From Prevotella sp. (GTDB lineage: Bacteria > Bacteroidota > Bacteroidia > Bacteroidales > Bacteroidaceae): DNA of 40,613 nt. This document shows positions 8,346 through 16,561 of the stretch, in pieces. The notes under the pieces were generated by a model, which did no database searches, was not told the DNA's origin, and was given only the letters and a program-made list of their open reading frames with translations. The stretch covers positions 1 to 40,613 of the forward strand of contig JAEAMQ010000051.1 in the NCBI GenBank assembly GCA_016901395.1. The letters run 5' to 3'. The position numbers were made by a program, and so were the translations under genes. Each line of letters begins with the position of its first letter. The first letter of the stretch is position 1.

Positions 8346-9248
8346 TCACCTCGTATCCGCTCCCCACATGAGTTTGTCTCTCAGCGTGGAGAAGTAATGG
8401 GTGGAGCGTTGCTTCACGATATTCACCTTGTAAGGGGCTTTGCGGATGCGGATTTTGGTACCCTCGCGCAACTTCTCCGACCGTCCGTCGATGGCCGCCA
8501 AGAAATTGTGATTGCGGCTTTCCACCTCAAGGTCGATCACGCAGTCGTCGTTGATGACGATAGGGCGGATGTTCAGGCTGTGGGGAGCCACAGCACTCAG
8601 ACAGAGATTGTTGGCAGACGGCACGATGATCGGGCCGCCATTGGAGAGGTTGTAGGCCGTGGAGCCAGTGGGAGTAGAGATAATCAGACCGTCGGCCTGA
8701 TAGGTTACGAGGAACTGGCCATTGATGCTGCATCTCACCGATATCATCGACGCATTGTCACGCTTCAGCAATGCTATATCATTCAATGCATAGGGGCTGC
8801 CCTCCAAGGTTTCACCGTCCACCTCTATCTTTATTACAGAGTGGGCTTCAAGGCGATAATCTCCTGAATAAATCTCATCAAGGGCTGTCTCTATCTCCGA
8901 GGGCAACACATCGGCAAGAAATCCCAAACGCCCCATATTGACACCCAAGATAGGAATTCCACGATGTCCCACGCGGTCGGCAGCCTTCAAAAACGTACCG
9001 TCGCCACCCAAGGAGATGACGAAATCGGATTCGAAATCACTGTCCTCAAACACCCCAGAGCACCATATATCCAACTGTTGCGTACTCGTCAGAAATTCAT
9101 AATAAGTGCGGTCAATATATACTTCAGCCGCCTTCTCCCTGAGATAATTGAGAATACGCTGTATGGCCATCGACTTCCGGGCCTGATATTCATTGCCTAT
9201 GAGGGCAAAGCGAAGCGTCTGCTGATTCATACTCTCGGATTTATTCAT
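8346..9248 (-). CDS. nadK: NAD kinase
   Basis: A 300-residue ATP-NAD kinase (PpnK family), which phosphorylates NAD to NADP in the cytoplasm. The diagnostic GGDGTFLKAADR motif (residues 81-92, with Asp83 as the expected catalytic base) is present. So is the NAD-site stretch TPTGSTAYNLSNGGPIIVP, preceded by the NDIALLKRDNASMI segment. Length and motif order fit the family. The start is uncertain: ATG 9248 gives an N-terminal MNKSES before a second ATG at 9230 (MNQQTLRFALIGN), and the family normally begins close to the RFALIGN strand, so 9230 is a good alternative. A TAAATTTG element at 9352-9359 on this strand marks its probable promoter, about 100 bases upstream. Confidence 0.95.
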   Translation of the reverse strand: MNKSESMNQQTLRFALIGNEYQARKSMAIQRILNYLREKAAEVYIDRTYYEFLTSTQQLDIWCSGVFEDSDFESDFVISLGGDGTFLKAADRVGHRGIPILGVNMGRLGFLADVLPSEIETALDEIYSGDYRLEAHSVIKIEVDGETLEGSPYALNDIALLKRDNASMISVRCSINGQFLVTYQADGLIISTPTGSTAYNLSNGGPIIVPSANNLCLSAVAPHSLNIRPIVINDDCVIDLEVESRNHNFLAAIDGRSEKLREGTKIRIRKAPYKVNIVKQRSTHYFSTLRDKLMWGADTR

Positions 9249-9351
9249 ACATTGTTAATACCTTCATCCATCAAGTTGCCTCTGACGACAAGCCCGTATA
9301 GGACTCGTGATGCAACAAGATGCGTCTTTCTCTACTTACATGTCATTTCTG

Positions 9352-9359
9352 CAAATTTA
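9352..9359 (-). promoter_or_regulatory. probable nadK promoter -7 element TAAATTTG
   Basis: Reads TAAATTTG on the minus strand, fitting the Bacteroidetes TAnnTTTG consensus, about 100 bases before the nadK start. A TTTTG word lies upstream at a spacing shorter than ideal. Confidence 0.5.
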
Positions 9360-9473
9360 CACAGAATAGTTAACAAAACGAATGTGTTGCCGCGATAAAT
9401 CTTTGTTTTTTCCATATTTAACAACCCGACATGGTATTTTTGTCGACTTAAGTCATCTTGTCTGCCAAATATC

Positions 9474-9504
9474 TTGTAGTCTTAAATTTATTTTCGTACA
9501 TTTG
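9474..9504 (+). promoter_or_regulatory. Bacteroidetes promoter for the MgtC/SapB gene
   Basis: TTG at 9474-9476 and TACATTTG at 9497-9504, separated by 20 bases, match the -33/-7 arrangement of the Bacteroidetes primary sigma factor. The start codon follows 27 bases later. The same spacing is found at 25876-25906. Confidence 0.7.
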
Positions 9505-9530
9505 CTACCACACCATCAGATACTCATAAT

Positions 9531-10184
9531 ATGGATGCTTTGATTATCGACAACACACTCAGACTCGTCGTCGCCATGCTCTTGGGCGGCGTGGTAGGAC
9601 TCGAAAGGGAATACCGTTCGAAGGACGCAGGCTTCCGCACCCACTTCCTCGTAGCCCTCGGCGCAGCCCTGTTCACCATCATCTCGCAGTATGGTTTTGT
9701 CGACGGCGTGAAGGATACGTCACGCGTGGCGGCACAGGTGGTGTCGGGCATCGGCTTCATCGGCGCCGGACTTATCGTGTTTCAGAAGAACATGGTGCGT
9801 GGACTCACCACCGCCGCCGGTCTCTGGGTCACCGCCGCCATTGGCATGGCGTGTGGCGTAGGTATGTATCTTTTGGCTACCATCGTCACAGTTCTCATTC
9901 TCCTTGGACTCGAAGTCATCAACATTTTCATACCGCAACTCTCCGCCACAACGCTTCAGGTGTCGTTCACCGCACCCTCGCGCGAGAGTGCCCGACGTGT
10001 GGTAGAGAAAATCAAAGGCGACTGTCTGGAGGTGAAATCCTACGAACTGCGCGACCGTCGCACCTCAAAGGGTGATATCTTTGAGGTAAAAATGGAAATA
10101 AAGACGACCAGCGTGGCCCACAACAACATCATCATGTCGCACATCAATGAGTTTGACGACGTGACGATGGTGAGCATAGAGTGA
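9531..10184 (+). CDS. MgtC/SapB family membrane protein
   Basis: A 217-residue integral membrane protein. The N-terminal ~135 residues hold about four or five hydrophobic helices with the family landmarks GGVVGLEREYRSKDAGFRTH (about 19-38) and GIGFIGAGLIV followed by GLTTAAGLWVTAAIGMACG (about 73-110). The C-terminal ~75 residues form a soluble ACT-like domain. MgtC proteins support growth in low magnesium and inside phagocytes in some pathogens, while many bacterial homologues have no known role. The gene runs divergently from nadK and has a clear promoter. The next gene, a DJ-1 protein, has its own promoter-like element. Confidence 0.9.
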   Translation: MDALIIDNTLRLVVAMLLGGVVGLEREYRSKDAGFRTHFLVALGAALFTIISQYGFVDGVKDTSRVAAQVVSGIGFIGAGLIVFQKNMVRGLTTAAGLWVTAAIGMACGVGMYLLATIVTVLILLGLEVINIFIPQLSATTLQVSFTAPSRESARRVVEKIKGDCLEVKSYELRDRRTSKGDIFEVKMEIKTTSVAHNNIIMSHINEFDDVTMVSIE

Positions 10185-10249
10185 TGCGGAATGATGGTTT
10201 TTATCGGAAAAAGTTACCCAAAAACCATCCGAAACTCGGTAAAAATGCG

Positions 10250-10257
10250 TAAGTTTG
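10250..10257 (+). promoter_or_regulatory. possible promoter -7 element TAAGTTTG upstream of the DJ-1 gene
   Basis: TAAGTTTG fits TAnnTTTG and lies 56 bases before the start codon at 10313. I see no good -33 word at the usual distance. Confidence 0.4.
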
Positions 10258-10312
10258 TGAGGTCAGCCCTTATATCAAGTCAACCCCAAATACAATATCT
10301 AACATTATCATC

Positions 10313-10882
10313 ATGGCAAAAGTATATGAATTTTTGGCCAATGGCTTTGAGGAAATCGAGGCTTTGGCTCCCGTCGACATTCTGCGTCGCGGCGGTATCG
10401 AAGTGAAGACCGTGAGCATCACTGGCTCCGAATTTGTAGAATCGTCGCATGGCGTGACAGTGAAGGCCGACCTCGTGTTTACCTCCCCTGACGACTATGC
10501 CGATGCTGACCTGCTGCTGTTGCCCGGCGGAATGCCCGGTGCCACCAACCTCAATGCCCACGAGGGTGTGCGACAGGCGCTCTTGGCACAAAACGCACGT
10601 GGTGCCCGAATAGGTGCCATCTGTGCCGCCCCAATGGTGCTCGGGTCGCTCGGACTGCTCGAAGGCCGTCGCGCCACATGCTCGCCCGGCTTCCAGACCT
10701 ATCTCACCGGCGCGACATACACCGCGGAACTCTTTGAGGAAGATGGTAACATCACCACCGGTGAGGGTCCCGCCGCCACCCTGCCCTACGCCTATCATCT
10801 GCTGAGCTATTTCACTACGGGTGCTGCCGTGGCCGAGCTGCAGATGAAAATGCAGTATGCACATCTGATGGGGTGGCAGTAA
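10313..10882 (+). CDS. DJ-1/PfpI family protein (YajL-like)
   Basis: A 189-residue protein of the DJ-1/ThiJ/PfpI superfamily, full length for the DJ-1 branch. The nucleophile elbow is GAICAAPMVLG with Cys104. The partner glutamate is in NGFEEIEALAPVDILRR (residues 10-26) and a further family motif is LLLPGGMPGATNL. The end GEGPAAT is also typical. Members act as glyoxalase- or chaperone-like stress proteins, and the true substrate is debated for this branch. It is cytoplasmic, with no signal peptide. It follows the MgtC gene by 128 bases and is followed by 600 bases of repeats. Confidence 0.93.
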   Translation: MAKVYEFLANGFEEIEALAPVDILRRGGIEVKTVSITGSEFVESSHGVTVKADLVFTSPDDYADADLLLLPGGMPGATNLNAHEGVRQALLAQNARGARIGAICAAPMVLGSLGLLEGRRATCSPGFQTYLTGATYTAELFEEDGNITTGEGPAATLPYAYHLLSYFTTGAAVAELQMKMQYAHLMGWQ

Positions 10883-11497
10883 AATAGAAGAAGCCTCACC
10901 GCAAATACTCCTGCAGCCTCACCGCAACACCCCTACAGCCTCTCCCCCGGCCCCTCCCCCGTAGGGAGGGGAGGGATATGTCCGAATACTGTTTTTACAC
11001 TTGAAGGACATGCGCATTGTAGGGCCATGCCCCGTGCATGGCCGCAACGCAGGATGGCTTGAGGCCATGGAAAACTATTGAAACCCTGTCGTACACCTTT
11101 CGGCATGGCGGGCATGCACGGGGCATGCCCCTACAATCTAACACCCTGCCCCCGGAGAATATCTTTTTCTTTTTAGGCTCGAGCGATGGGAAATGCTCAT
11201 CGCAGAATATCTTTTTGCCTTGCTCCACAAGGTCATCCGAAAATATCTCTACGGTATTTTGAATTGCGTCTTTGCGTTTAATGGCGAGAGAAAATCGTGT
11301 GCTGAATAACGCCACATGGCTATTCCCTCTCCCGTGGGGGAAGGGTTAGGGAGAGGTGTGGGTGGATGAAAAGGGACTAATGGGGAAACAGGGCTATAGA
11401 AAATCTCTTTTTTTGTAGAGGAAAGTAAGTGGAGTGACAAGAAGCATATATTATCATTCATGCCACCACTCAATAGACTAAGAGAAACAAAACCGGC
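10883..11497. other. 615-bp intergenic stretch with palindromic elements, no supported gene
   Basis: The stretch holds: a duplicated word GCCTCACCGCAA (about 10893-10930); a GC-rich palindrome with arms CCCTCCC (10952-10958) and GGGAGGG (10964-10970); a 30-bp inverted repeat (11016-11137); the word GAATATCTTTTT twice (about 11157 and 11205); and a second GC-rich palindrome with CTCTCCC and GGGAGAG (about 11327-11352). A minus-strand frame at 10995-11315 runs through these repeats and is not credible as a gene. It lies between the convergent DJ-1 and S8 protease genes. Confidence 0.7.
11016..11137. repeat. MITE/REP-like element with 30-bp inverted termini
   Basis: Positions 11016-11045 and 11108-11137 are inverted repeats matching at 28 of 30 positions; each arm contains CATGCCCCGTGCATG and the outer ends read ATTGTAGGG. 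The 62 bases between them are unique. The structure resembles a small non-autonomous palindromic element; no target duplication is evident. Confidence 0.75.
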
Positions 11498-13588
11498 CTA
11501 CTCTCCCACCACAAACTTCTGGCCGCCACGGATATAAAGGCCGCGGGGTAGGTGGGAAGTATCGCTGCCGAGGCACCGTCCGTCGAGGGAGTAGATGAGC
11601 GACGAGGCGGAAAACGGGGCTTCGAGGGTACGGATGCCGTTGGGTGTCATGCCCAAGACGGCCTTGATGCCCTCGTAAGCGTCGATTTCGCCATAGCCGT
11701 AGAGGTTGTTGGGGTAGTCGAGCGTGGAGTCGGGACGGCGGCACGAGAGGCTGAAGATGCGGAGACAGTCCTCGGCCGTGAGCCGGGGGTTAGCCTGAAG
11801 CCATAGGGCGATGATGCCCGCCACGACGGGCGAGGACATGGATGTGCCGCCATTGCTGTTCCAGGCGTAGGTGCGTCCATTGTAGACGAAATGACGAATG
11901 TCGGAGCTAATGTCGCTCGCCGTGGGCTGGTTTTCGAGGTAATAGCTGCTGTAAGAGGAGATCATGTTCTGCCCCGGAGCCATCACATCGGGTTTGGTGC
12001 GGCCGTCCCAGGTGGGGCCGACAGCCGAGAAGTTGGCACGCTGACCGTGTATGCCGGCATTGTAGACCTTGGACTCGCCCAGATAATTGATGAAACCGGT
12101 GCGATAGGCCGTAGCCCCGACACAGATAACCGAGGGTGCACTGGAAGGCGAGTTGATGCTGTGGGAGTTGTCGCCAGCCTGTAGTGAGGGGTCGCGGTCG
12201 CTGTGATAGAGCGTGCCGATGACTGGGAACAGTTCCACCTTCGGGTCGCGGCCCATGAGGGTGAGGGAGGCGGGCCATCCGCTGTCAAACGTGGTGTCGA
12301 CACGGGAGATGTCCCAGTCGCAGACCATCTCGGTGCTGTCGTAGCTCGACGGATAGGCCGTGGCGGACAGGGCGTAGGTCAGCGTGTCGATGAGGAAGGT
12401 GTCGCGGAGGATGGAGTCGGACTGGGCGAGCACCTCATGGAGGGGGAAATCGCGGAGGATGCGGCGCGACTGGGAATAAAAGGTGAGGCAAAGGGTGAAG
12501 TCGCCGGTGGACTTTGTGGTGGCGTAGACATTGCGAGGACTGCTGCAGAAGATGCCCGCGGAGTCGACACCCGACGGTTTGACAACATAGTTGATATTCT
12601 GTCCGCCGTTGCCCGCCGACGAAACGATGATATGTCCGGGGCCAGAAAGGGAGTCGAGCATCTCGTAATAGAGCTGGTCATAACCCATGAAATCCTCCTG
12701 AGAACCCTCGCTGAAGTTGATGACGCAAGGCTTGCCGGCACGGTCGGCATAGTTGAAAATGTATTGAAATCCTAAGGCATCGAGCGCAAAAGTGTATTTG
12801 TAGTAGTCATCGGGATTGAGCAATGCAATATCGTTGCCGGTAACATTGCAGACGAGACAGAGGTCGCTGTCGTAGGCAATGCCCCGATAGGATGACACGA
12901 CACCGTTGCCCTCGGCACCACTTCCGGCCGCAATGCCGGCGGTGTGGGTGCCATGGGTCTGGGTGAGTCCGTCGCGCGGATGGCCCAGGGCGAGCAGACT
13001 CTGACGTGTGGTGTAGTCGCGACCGACGGGCAAGCGGGAGCCGAGGGTGTCGGTGGAGAGCTGATCCCACAGGGCTTTGACGCGATAGTTTGCCATGTCG
13101 GCAGAGTAGAAGGTGGGGTGTGTGAGGTCAAAGCCGATGTCCTGGATACCTACCACTACGCCCTTGCCGGTGTAGCCCTGAGGCAACTGCAGTCCCTCGT
13201 AGACGGCGGGGGCATGGAGCAGCACGGCGGTGGTGTCCATCAACGCCCTCGTCTGGCGCCGCGCCTCGATGCGGGTAACGCGGGAATCGAGCGACAAGGG
13301 GGCGATGCGGTCGAGGGGAATGGACGCGATGGCCAGGGAGCCACGCTGTGAAAGCATCGTGCATCCCTGCCCCTCGAGGATATCGGAAGGAGTGCCCGTG
13401 GTCTTGACAAAGGCTATCAGCCGAGGCACGGGGCGGCTGAGGGCCTTGGAAGAGGCTGCAAGGCTCGATGATTGCTGGTGAAGACAGGCCTCACGCACCA
13501 ACGCAGACATCTTGCTCCAAGCCGGACGCTGGGCCTGAAGATTATAGGAAACACAGAGTAGAAAGACAAGGTAAAGAAGTCTGGACAT
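11498..13588 (-). CDS. secreted subtilisin-like serine protease (S8) with type IX-like C-terminal tail
   Basis: A 696-residue secreted protease. The signal peptide is MSRLLYLVFLLCVSYNLQA. The S8 triad is visible: Asp150 in VVVGIQDIGFDLTHP, His212 in THGTHTAGIAAG and Ser583 in GGTSMSSPVVAG, with the oxyanion Asn in SSAGNGG. About 200 residues lie between the Asn and Ser motifs, longer than in a minimal subtilase, which implies an inserted beta domain (about 330-490). The last ~45 residues (IYSLDGRCLG, then LPRGLYIRGGQKFVV) look like the short C-terminal signals of type IX cargo in Prevotella-like bacteria. The window also encodes PorU and PorV, so this is a likely substrate. I chose ATG 13588 because the signal peptide starts there; the frame is open nine codons further. 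Confidence 0.92.
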   Translation of the reverse strand: MSRLLYLVFLLCVSYNLQAQRPAWSKMSALVREACLHQQSSSLAASSKALSRPVPRLIAFVKTTGTPSDILEGQGCTMLSQRGSLAIASIPLDRIAPLSLDSRVTRIEARRQTRALMDTTAVLLHAPAVYEGLQLPQGYTGKGVVVGIQDIGFDLTHPTFYSADMANYRVKALWDQLSTDTLGSRLPVGRDYTTRQSLLALGHPRDGLTQTHGTHTAGIAAGSGAEGNGVVSSYRGIAYDSDLCLVCNVTGNDIALLNPDDYYKYTFALDALGFQYIFNYADRAGKPCVINFSEGSQEDFMGYDQLYYEMLDSLSGPGHIIVSSAGNGGQNINYVVKPSGVDSAGIFCSSPRNVYATTKSTGDFTLCLTFYSQSRRILRDFPLHEVLAQSDSILRDTFLIDTLTYALSATAYPSSYDSTEMVCDWDISRVDTTFDSGWPASLTLMGRDPKVELFPVIGTLYHSDRDPSLQAGDNSHSINSPSSAPSVICVGATAYRTGFINYLGESKVYNAGIHGQRANFSAVGPTWDGRTKPDVMAPGQNMISSYSSYYLENQPTASDISSDIRHFVYNGRTYAWNSNGGTSMSSPVVAGIIALWLQANPRLTAEDCLRIFSLSCRRPDSTLDYPNNLYGYGEIDAYEGIKAVLGMTPNGIRTLEAPFSASSLIYSLDGRCLGSDTSHLPRGLYIRGGQKFVVGE

Positions 13589-13616
13589 GGGTTTTGAGGT
13601 CTGGGTGAAACGCAAA

Positions 13617-13652
13617 GAGGAGCCGTGGAAGATTGTTCTTCCAAGGCTCCTC
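13617..13652 (-). terminator. intrinsic terminator of the rplM-rpsI-rpsB-tsf operon
   Basis: On the minus strand, 25 bases after the tsf stop, arms 13637-13652 and 13617-13632 pair over 16 bases with one mismatch and a 4-base loop, followed by TTTGCGTTT. It separates tsf from the S8 protease gene that follows 29 bases later. Confidence 0.75.
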
Positions 13653-13676
13653 TTCCTATTTTGTCTACTGTCTGGA

Positions 13677-14675
13677 TTAGTCGGCAGAGAGGCTGAAGCG
13701 CTTGTAGGCTGAAACCTTGAGGCCTTTGACCTGCTGGTCGAGCCACTGGGCTACAGACTGCTTGTCACCATCACCAAACTGGAACTCCTGATCTACGAGG
13801 CAGTTCTCCTTGAAGAACTTAGCCATACGACCCTTAGCGATGTTGAGAATCATCTCTTCCTTCAGGTTGGCAGCAGCATCGGCAGATACCTTCTCGCGGA
13901 TTTCGCGTGCCTTGGCAGCATCTTCGGGAGTCAGCCAACCCTTAGTGATGTTAGACTCGATATGGTCTTCAGAGTCAACGAGGTTGGCGTTGATACCAGC
14001 TTTCTTCAAAGCTACGTTCACCTGACGCTCGATCTGCTCTTCCTTGGTCTTGGAAACAGCCACCTTGAACTCCTCGTCCTTCACGCTCTCAGGCACAGAA
14101 GCCTCGTCGAGAGCTACCGGCTTCATGGCAGCTACCTGCATAGCCACCTTGTGACCAGCGTCCTCGTTGGCTGCGGTGAGGTCTACGATGGTAGCCAATG
14201 TGTGACGGCCCATGTGGTCGTAGGTATAGATGTTGGCACCCTCGAGCACATTGTAGCCATCGAGTTCCATCTTCTCGCCAACCACACCAGAGCGGCGTGT
14301 AACAGCCTCGGCAACCTTTGTGCCATCAGCCAGAGTAAGCTCCTTCACCTCGTCGAGTGTCTGAGCCTTAGCAGCCACGGCAGCATCGAGAATCTCCTGA
14401 GTCAGGGCGATGTAGTCTGCACCATTGGCCACGAAGTCGGTCTCGCACTTCAGAGCGATCATTGCGGCAAAACCGTTGTCGTTCTTAACGAGTACACAAC
14501 CATTTGAGGTTTCACGATCAGAACGCTTGGCAGCAATAGCCAGACCACGCTCACGAACGAGTTCTACAGCCTTATCGATATCACCGTTAGCCTCTGCGAG
14601 GGCCTTCTTGCAGTCCTTCATACCTGCACCGGTCATGGTGCGCAGCTTCTTGATATCTTCAATTGTAACAGCCAT
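13677..14675 (-). CDS. tsf: translation elongation factor Ts
   Basis: A 332-residue EF-Ts, the guanine-nucleotide exchange factor that regenerates EF-Tu-GTP. The N-terminal UBA-like domain (MAVTIEDIKKLRTMTGAGMK, with DCKKALAEANGDIDKAVELV) is conserved. It is followed by RGLAIAAKRSDRETSNG and the core motif MIALKCETDFVA. The length is typical for Bacteroidetes. I chose ATG 14675 because MAVTIEDI matches the family start; the frame reaches further upstream into the rpsB-tsf spacer. It is the last gene of a ribosomal protein operon. Confidence 0.97.
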   Translation of the reverse strand: MAVTIEDIKKLRTMTGAGMKDCKKALAEANGDIDKAVELVRERGLAIAAKRSDRETSNGCVLVKNDNGFAAMIALKCETDFVANGADYIALTQEILDAAVAAKAQTLDEVKELTLADGTKVAEAVTRRSGVVGEKMELDGYNVLEGANIYTYDHMGRHTLATIVDLTAANEDAGHKVAMQVAAMKPVALDEASVPESVKDEEFKVAVSKTKEEQIERQVNVALKKAGINANLVDSEDHIESNITKGWLTPEDAAKAREIREKVSADAAANLKEEMILNIAKGRMAKFFKENCLVDQEFQFGDGDKQSVAQWLDQQVKGLKVSAYKRFSLSAD

Positions 14676-14711
14676 AATTGTATTTTGTTTTAAAATTGTT
14701 GATGTATGAAT

Positions 14712-14779
14712 GTGATAGGGTCTTATAGGAGTGTTGTTTAGGGTCTTATGAGAACCTATCACCTTCTATAAGACCCTAT
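14712..14779. repeat. inverted repeat in the rpsB-tsf spacer (TATAGG family)
   Basis: Positions 14715-14728 and 14766-14779 are a perfect 14-base inverted repeat (ATAGGGTCTTATAG and its complement). A competing pair also exists: GTGATAGG at 14712-14719 with CCTATCAC at 14755-14762. In the minus-strand mRNA two alternative hairpins would form between rpsB and tsf. The words are those of the arrays at 797-1058 and 8084-8230. Confidence 0.85.
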
Positions 14780-14787
14780 AATGATAA

Positions 14788-15630
14788 TTACTCAGCGGCG
14801 GGAGCCTTCTCCTCTACGGGAGCAGCCTCTTCAGCTTGAGCAGCCTCTTCGGTCTCTTCCTTGCGGGCACGACGTGCATGACGCTTGCCTTCGCCGGCCT
14901 CCTCAGCCTGCTCAGCAGCAGCCTTGTCGTCAGCCTTCTCTACCTTGCGCTCCTCAAGACCCTCGGCAATAGCACCGCAAATAGCGTTCAGGATTACCTC
15001 TACAGAGTCTTTGGCATCATCGTTGGCAGGGATAACATAGTCGATGTCGCGTGGGCTGGAGTTGGTATCCACGATACCGAACACGGGAATGCCGAGACGG
15101 TTGGCCTCCTTCACGGCGATGTGCTCCTTCATCACGTCAACAACGAAGAGTGCAGACGGCAGACGGGTCAGGTCGATGATAGAACCGAGGTTCTTCTCCA
15201 GCTTGGCGCGCTGACGGTTGATCTGCAAAATCTCACGCTTAGAGAGATTAGAGAATGTACCGTCGTTCATCAACTTGTCGATGTTCGTCATTTTCTTCAC
15301 AGCCTTGCGAATGGTGGGGAAGTTGGTGAGCATACCGCCCGGCCAACGCTCGATCACGTAAGGCATGTTAACCGATCCAGCCTTCTCGGCTACGATTTCC
15401 TTGGTCTGTTTTTTAGTAGCGACGAACAGAATCTTCTTGCCACCCTTGGCAATAGCTTTCAAAGCTTCGGCAGCCTCGTCAATCTTGGCAACCGTTTTGT
15501 TGAGGTCGATGATGTGAATACCATTGCGCTCCATGAAGATGTAAGGAGCCATGGCGGGGTTCCACTTGCGCTTGAGGTGACCGAAATGGCAACCTGCCTG
15601 CAGTAATTGGTCAAAATTTGTTCTTGACAT
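14788..15630 (-). CDS. rpsB: 30S ribosomal protein S2
   Basis: A 280-residue S2 protein. It begins MSRTNFDQLLQAGCHFGHLK and contains the standard KWNPAMAPYIF, KKQTKEIVAEKA, ERWPGGMLTNF and PRDIDYVIPANDDA segments. Compared with about 240 residues in E. coli it has a C-terminal tail of about 45 residues made almost wholly of Ala, Glu and Lys/Arg (from about residue 235). Such acidic-alanine tails are common in Bacteroidetes S2 and are probably disordered. Its gene follows rpsI after 530 bases that hold the 66-bp tandem repeats, and precedes tsf. Confidence 0.98.
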   Translation of the reverse strand: MSRTNFDQLLQAGCHFGHLKRKWNPAMAPYIFMERNGIHIIDLNKTVAKIDEAAEALKAIAKGGKKILFVATKKQTKEIVAEKAGSVNMPYVIERWPGGMLTNFPTIRKAVKKMTNIDKLMNDGTFSNLSKREILQINRQRAKLEKNLGSIIDLTRLPSALFVVDVMKEHIAVKEANRLGIPVFGIVDTNSSPRDIDYVIPANDDAKDSVEVILNAICGAIAEGLEERKVEKADDKAAAEQAEEAGEGKRHARRARKEETEEAAQAEEAAPVEEKAPAAE

Positions 15631-16162
15631 TGTCTTTTCTTTTTTTTAAATGTTTACTTTCTTTTTGAATTCTGGTGCTGGAGGGGATGGACCGCCACAG
15701 TGTGGCGGTGTACCGGAACCCTAAAGGACGGGGAATGCCGACTAAGGGAAGAACGGGTGACCACGGGTGGGCGGTGTACCGGAACCCTAAAGGACGGGGA
15801 ATGCCGACTAAGGGAAGAACGGGTGACCACGGGTGGGCGGTGTACCGGGACCCTAAAGGACGGGGAATACCGACTAAGGGAAGAACGGGTGACCACGGGT
15901 GAGCGATGTACCGGAACCCTAAAGAACGGGGAATACCGACTAAGGGAAGGACAGGTGACCACGGGTGGGCGGTGTACCTCAACAGCTTGGATAGAATCAG
16001 CCGGAGAGTAATCTGCGGGAAGGAACGGGCTTCAGCTCTAAGAGAGCAGGGCGAGATTCCTGAAAGGGAAAGGGCGCACTCCGATGAAGGGGGAGGCCAT
16101 CCCAAGGGTTGCAGAGTCCCTTCGGTTTAGATACTAAACGGTTCAGTTTCTCTATCGAGAGA
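15631..16162. other. rpsI-rpsB spacer, 532 bp, with tandem repeats and hairpins but no gene
   Basis: The spacer inside the ribosomal protein operon. Its middle is the 66-bp tandem array. Next to the rpsI stop on the minus strand come two small hairpins: TCTCTATCGAGAGA (16149-16162) and GTTTAG-ATA-CTAAAC (16125-16139). No TAnnTTTG promoter is evident ahead of rpsB. Frames of up to 164 codons are open on both strands only because 66 is a multiple of 3; their products are the repeat translated and I reject them as genes. Confidence 0.75.
15705..15978. repeat. 66-bp tandem repeat, four copies plus a partial fifth
   Basis: The word GCGGTGTACC (or GCGATGTACC) starts at 15705, 15771, 15837, 15903 and 15969, an exact 66-base period over about 274 bases, with only a few substitutions between copies. 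Each unit contains ACGGGTGACCACGGGT, i.e. a short direct repeat ACGGGT-GACC-ACGGGT. It lies within the untranslated rpsI-rpsB spacer. Confidence 0.95.
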
Positions 16163-16549
16163 TTAACGCTTACTGAACTGGAAGCGACGACGAGCCTTCG
16201 GCTGACCCGGCTTCTTACGCTCAACAGCACGGCTGTCGCGTGTGAGGAATCCGTGATCCTTGAGGTTCTTCTTGTCCTCGGCGTTCACCTTTACGAGTGC
16301 ACGTGCGATGGCGAGGCGCAGAGCCTGGCTCTGACCAGTGTAACCACCACCGTCGAGGTTGGCCTTGATATCATATTTCTCAGCAACTTCCAGAAGCTCC
16401 AGTGGCTGCTTAACCACGTACTGCAGGATAGCTGATGGGAAGAAGTCTTTGAGATCTTTCTTGTTGATAGTGATCTTGCCGGTACCCTCAGAGAGGTAAA
16501 CACGAGCTACAGCGCTCTTACGGCGACCAATTGCATTAATAACTTCCAT
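16163..16549 (-). CDS. rpsI: 30S ribosomal protein S9
   Basis: A 128-residue S9 protein of normal length. It starts with EVINAIGRRKSAVARVYLSE and ends with the diagnostic Arg/Lys-rich tail (ERKKPGQPKARRRFQFSKR) that reaches the P-site tRNA. It has the usual GGGYTGQSQALRLAIARAL segment. It is 12 bases downstream of rplM, the normal L13-S9 pair. Confidence 0.98.
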   Translation of the reverse strand: MEVINAIGRRKSAVARVYLSEGTGKITINKKDLKDFFPSAILQYVVKQPLELLEVAEKYDIKANLDGGGYTGQSQALRLAIARALVKVNAEDKKNLKDHGFLTRDSRAVERKKPGQPKARRRFQFSKR

Positions 16550-16561
16550 CTTTTCTCCTTA

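Noticed and set aside
10995..11315. A minus-strand frame of 106 codons after the DJ-1 gene
   Set aside because: It crosses the 30-bp inverted repeat and other repeats, with no recognisable domain or start signal.
15705..15978. CRISPR array
   Set aside because: Repeats are directly adjacent with a constant 66-base unit and no variable spacers, and no cas gene is present. The same holds for the arrays at 27841 and 32970.
15611..16105. Frames of up to 164 codons on both strands across the 66-bp repeats
   Set aside because: 66 is a multiple of 3, so any stop-free unit stays open when repeated; products are pure repeat and several frames are open at once.
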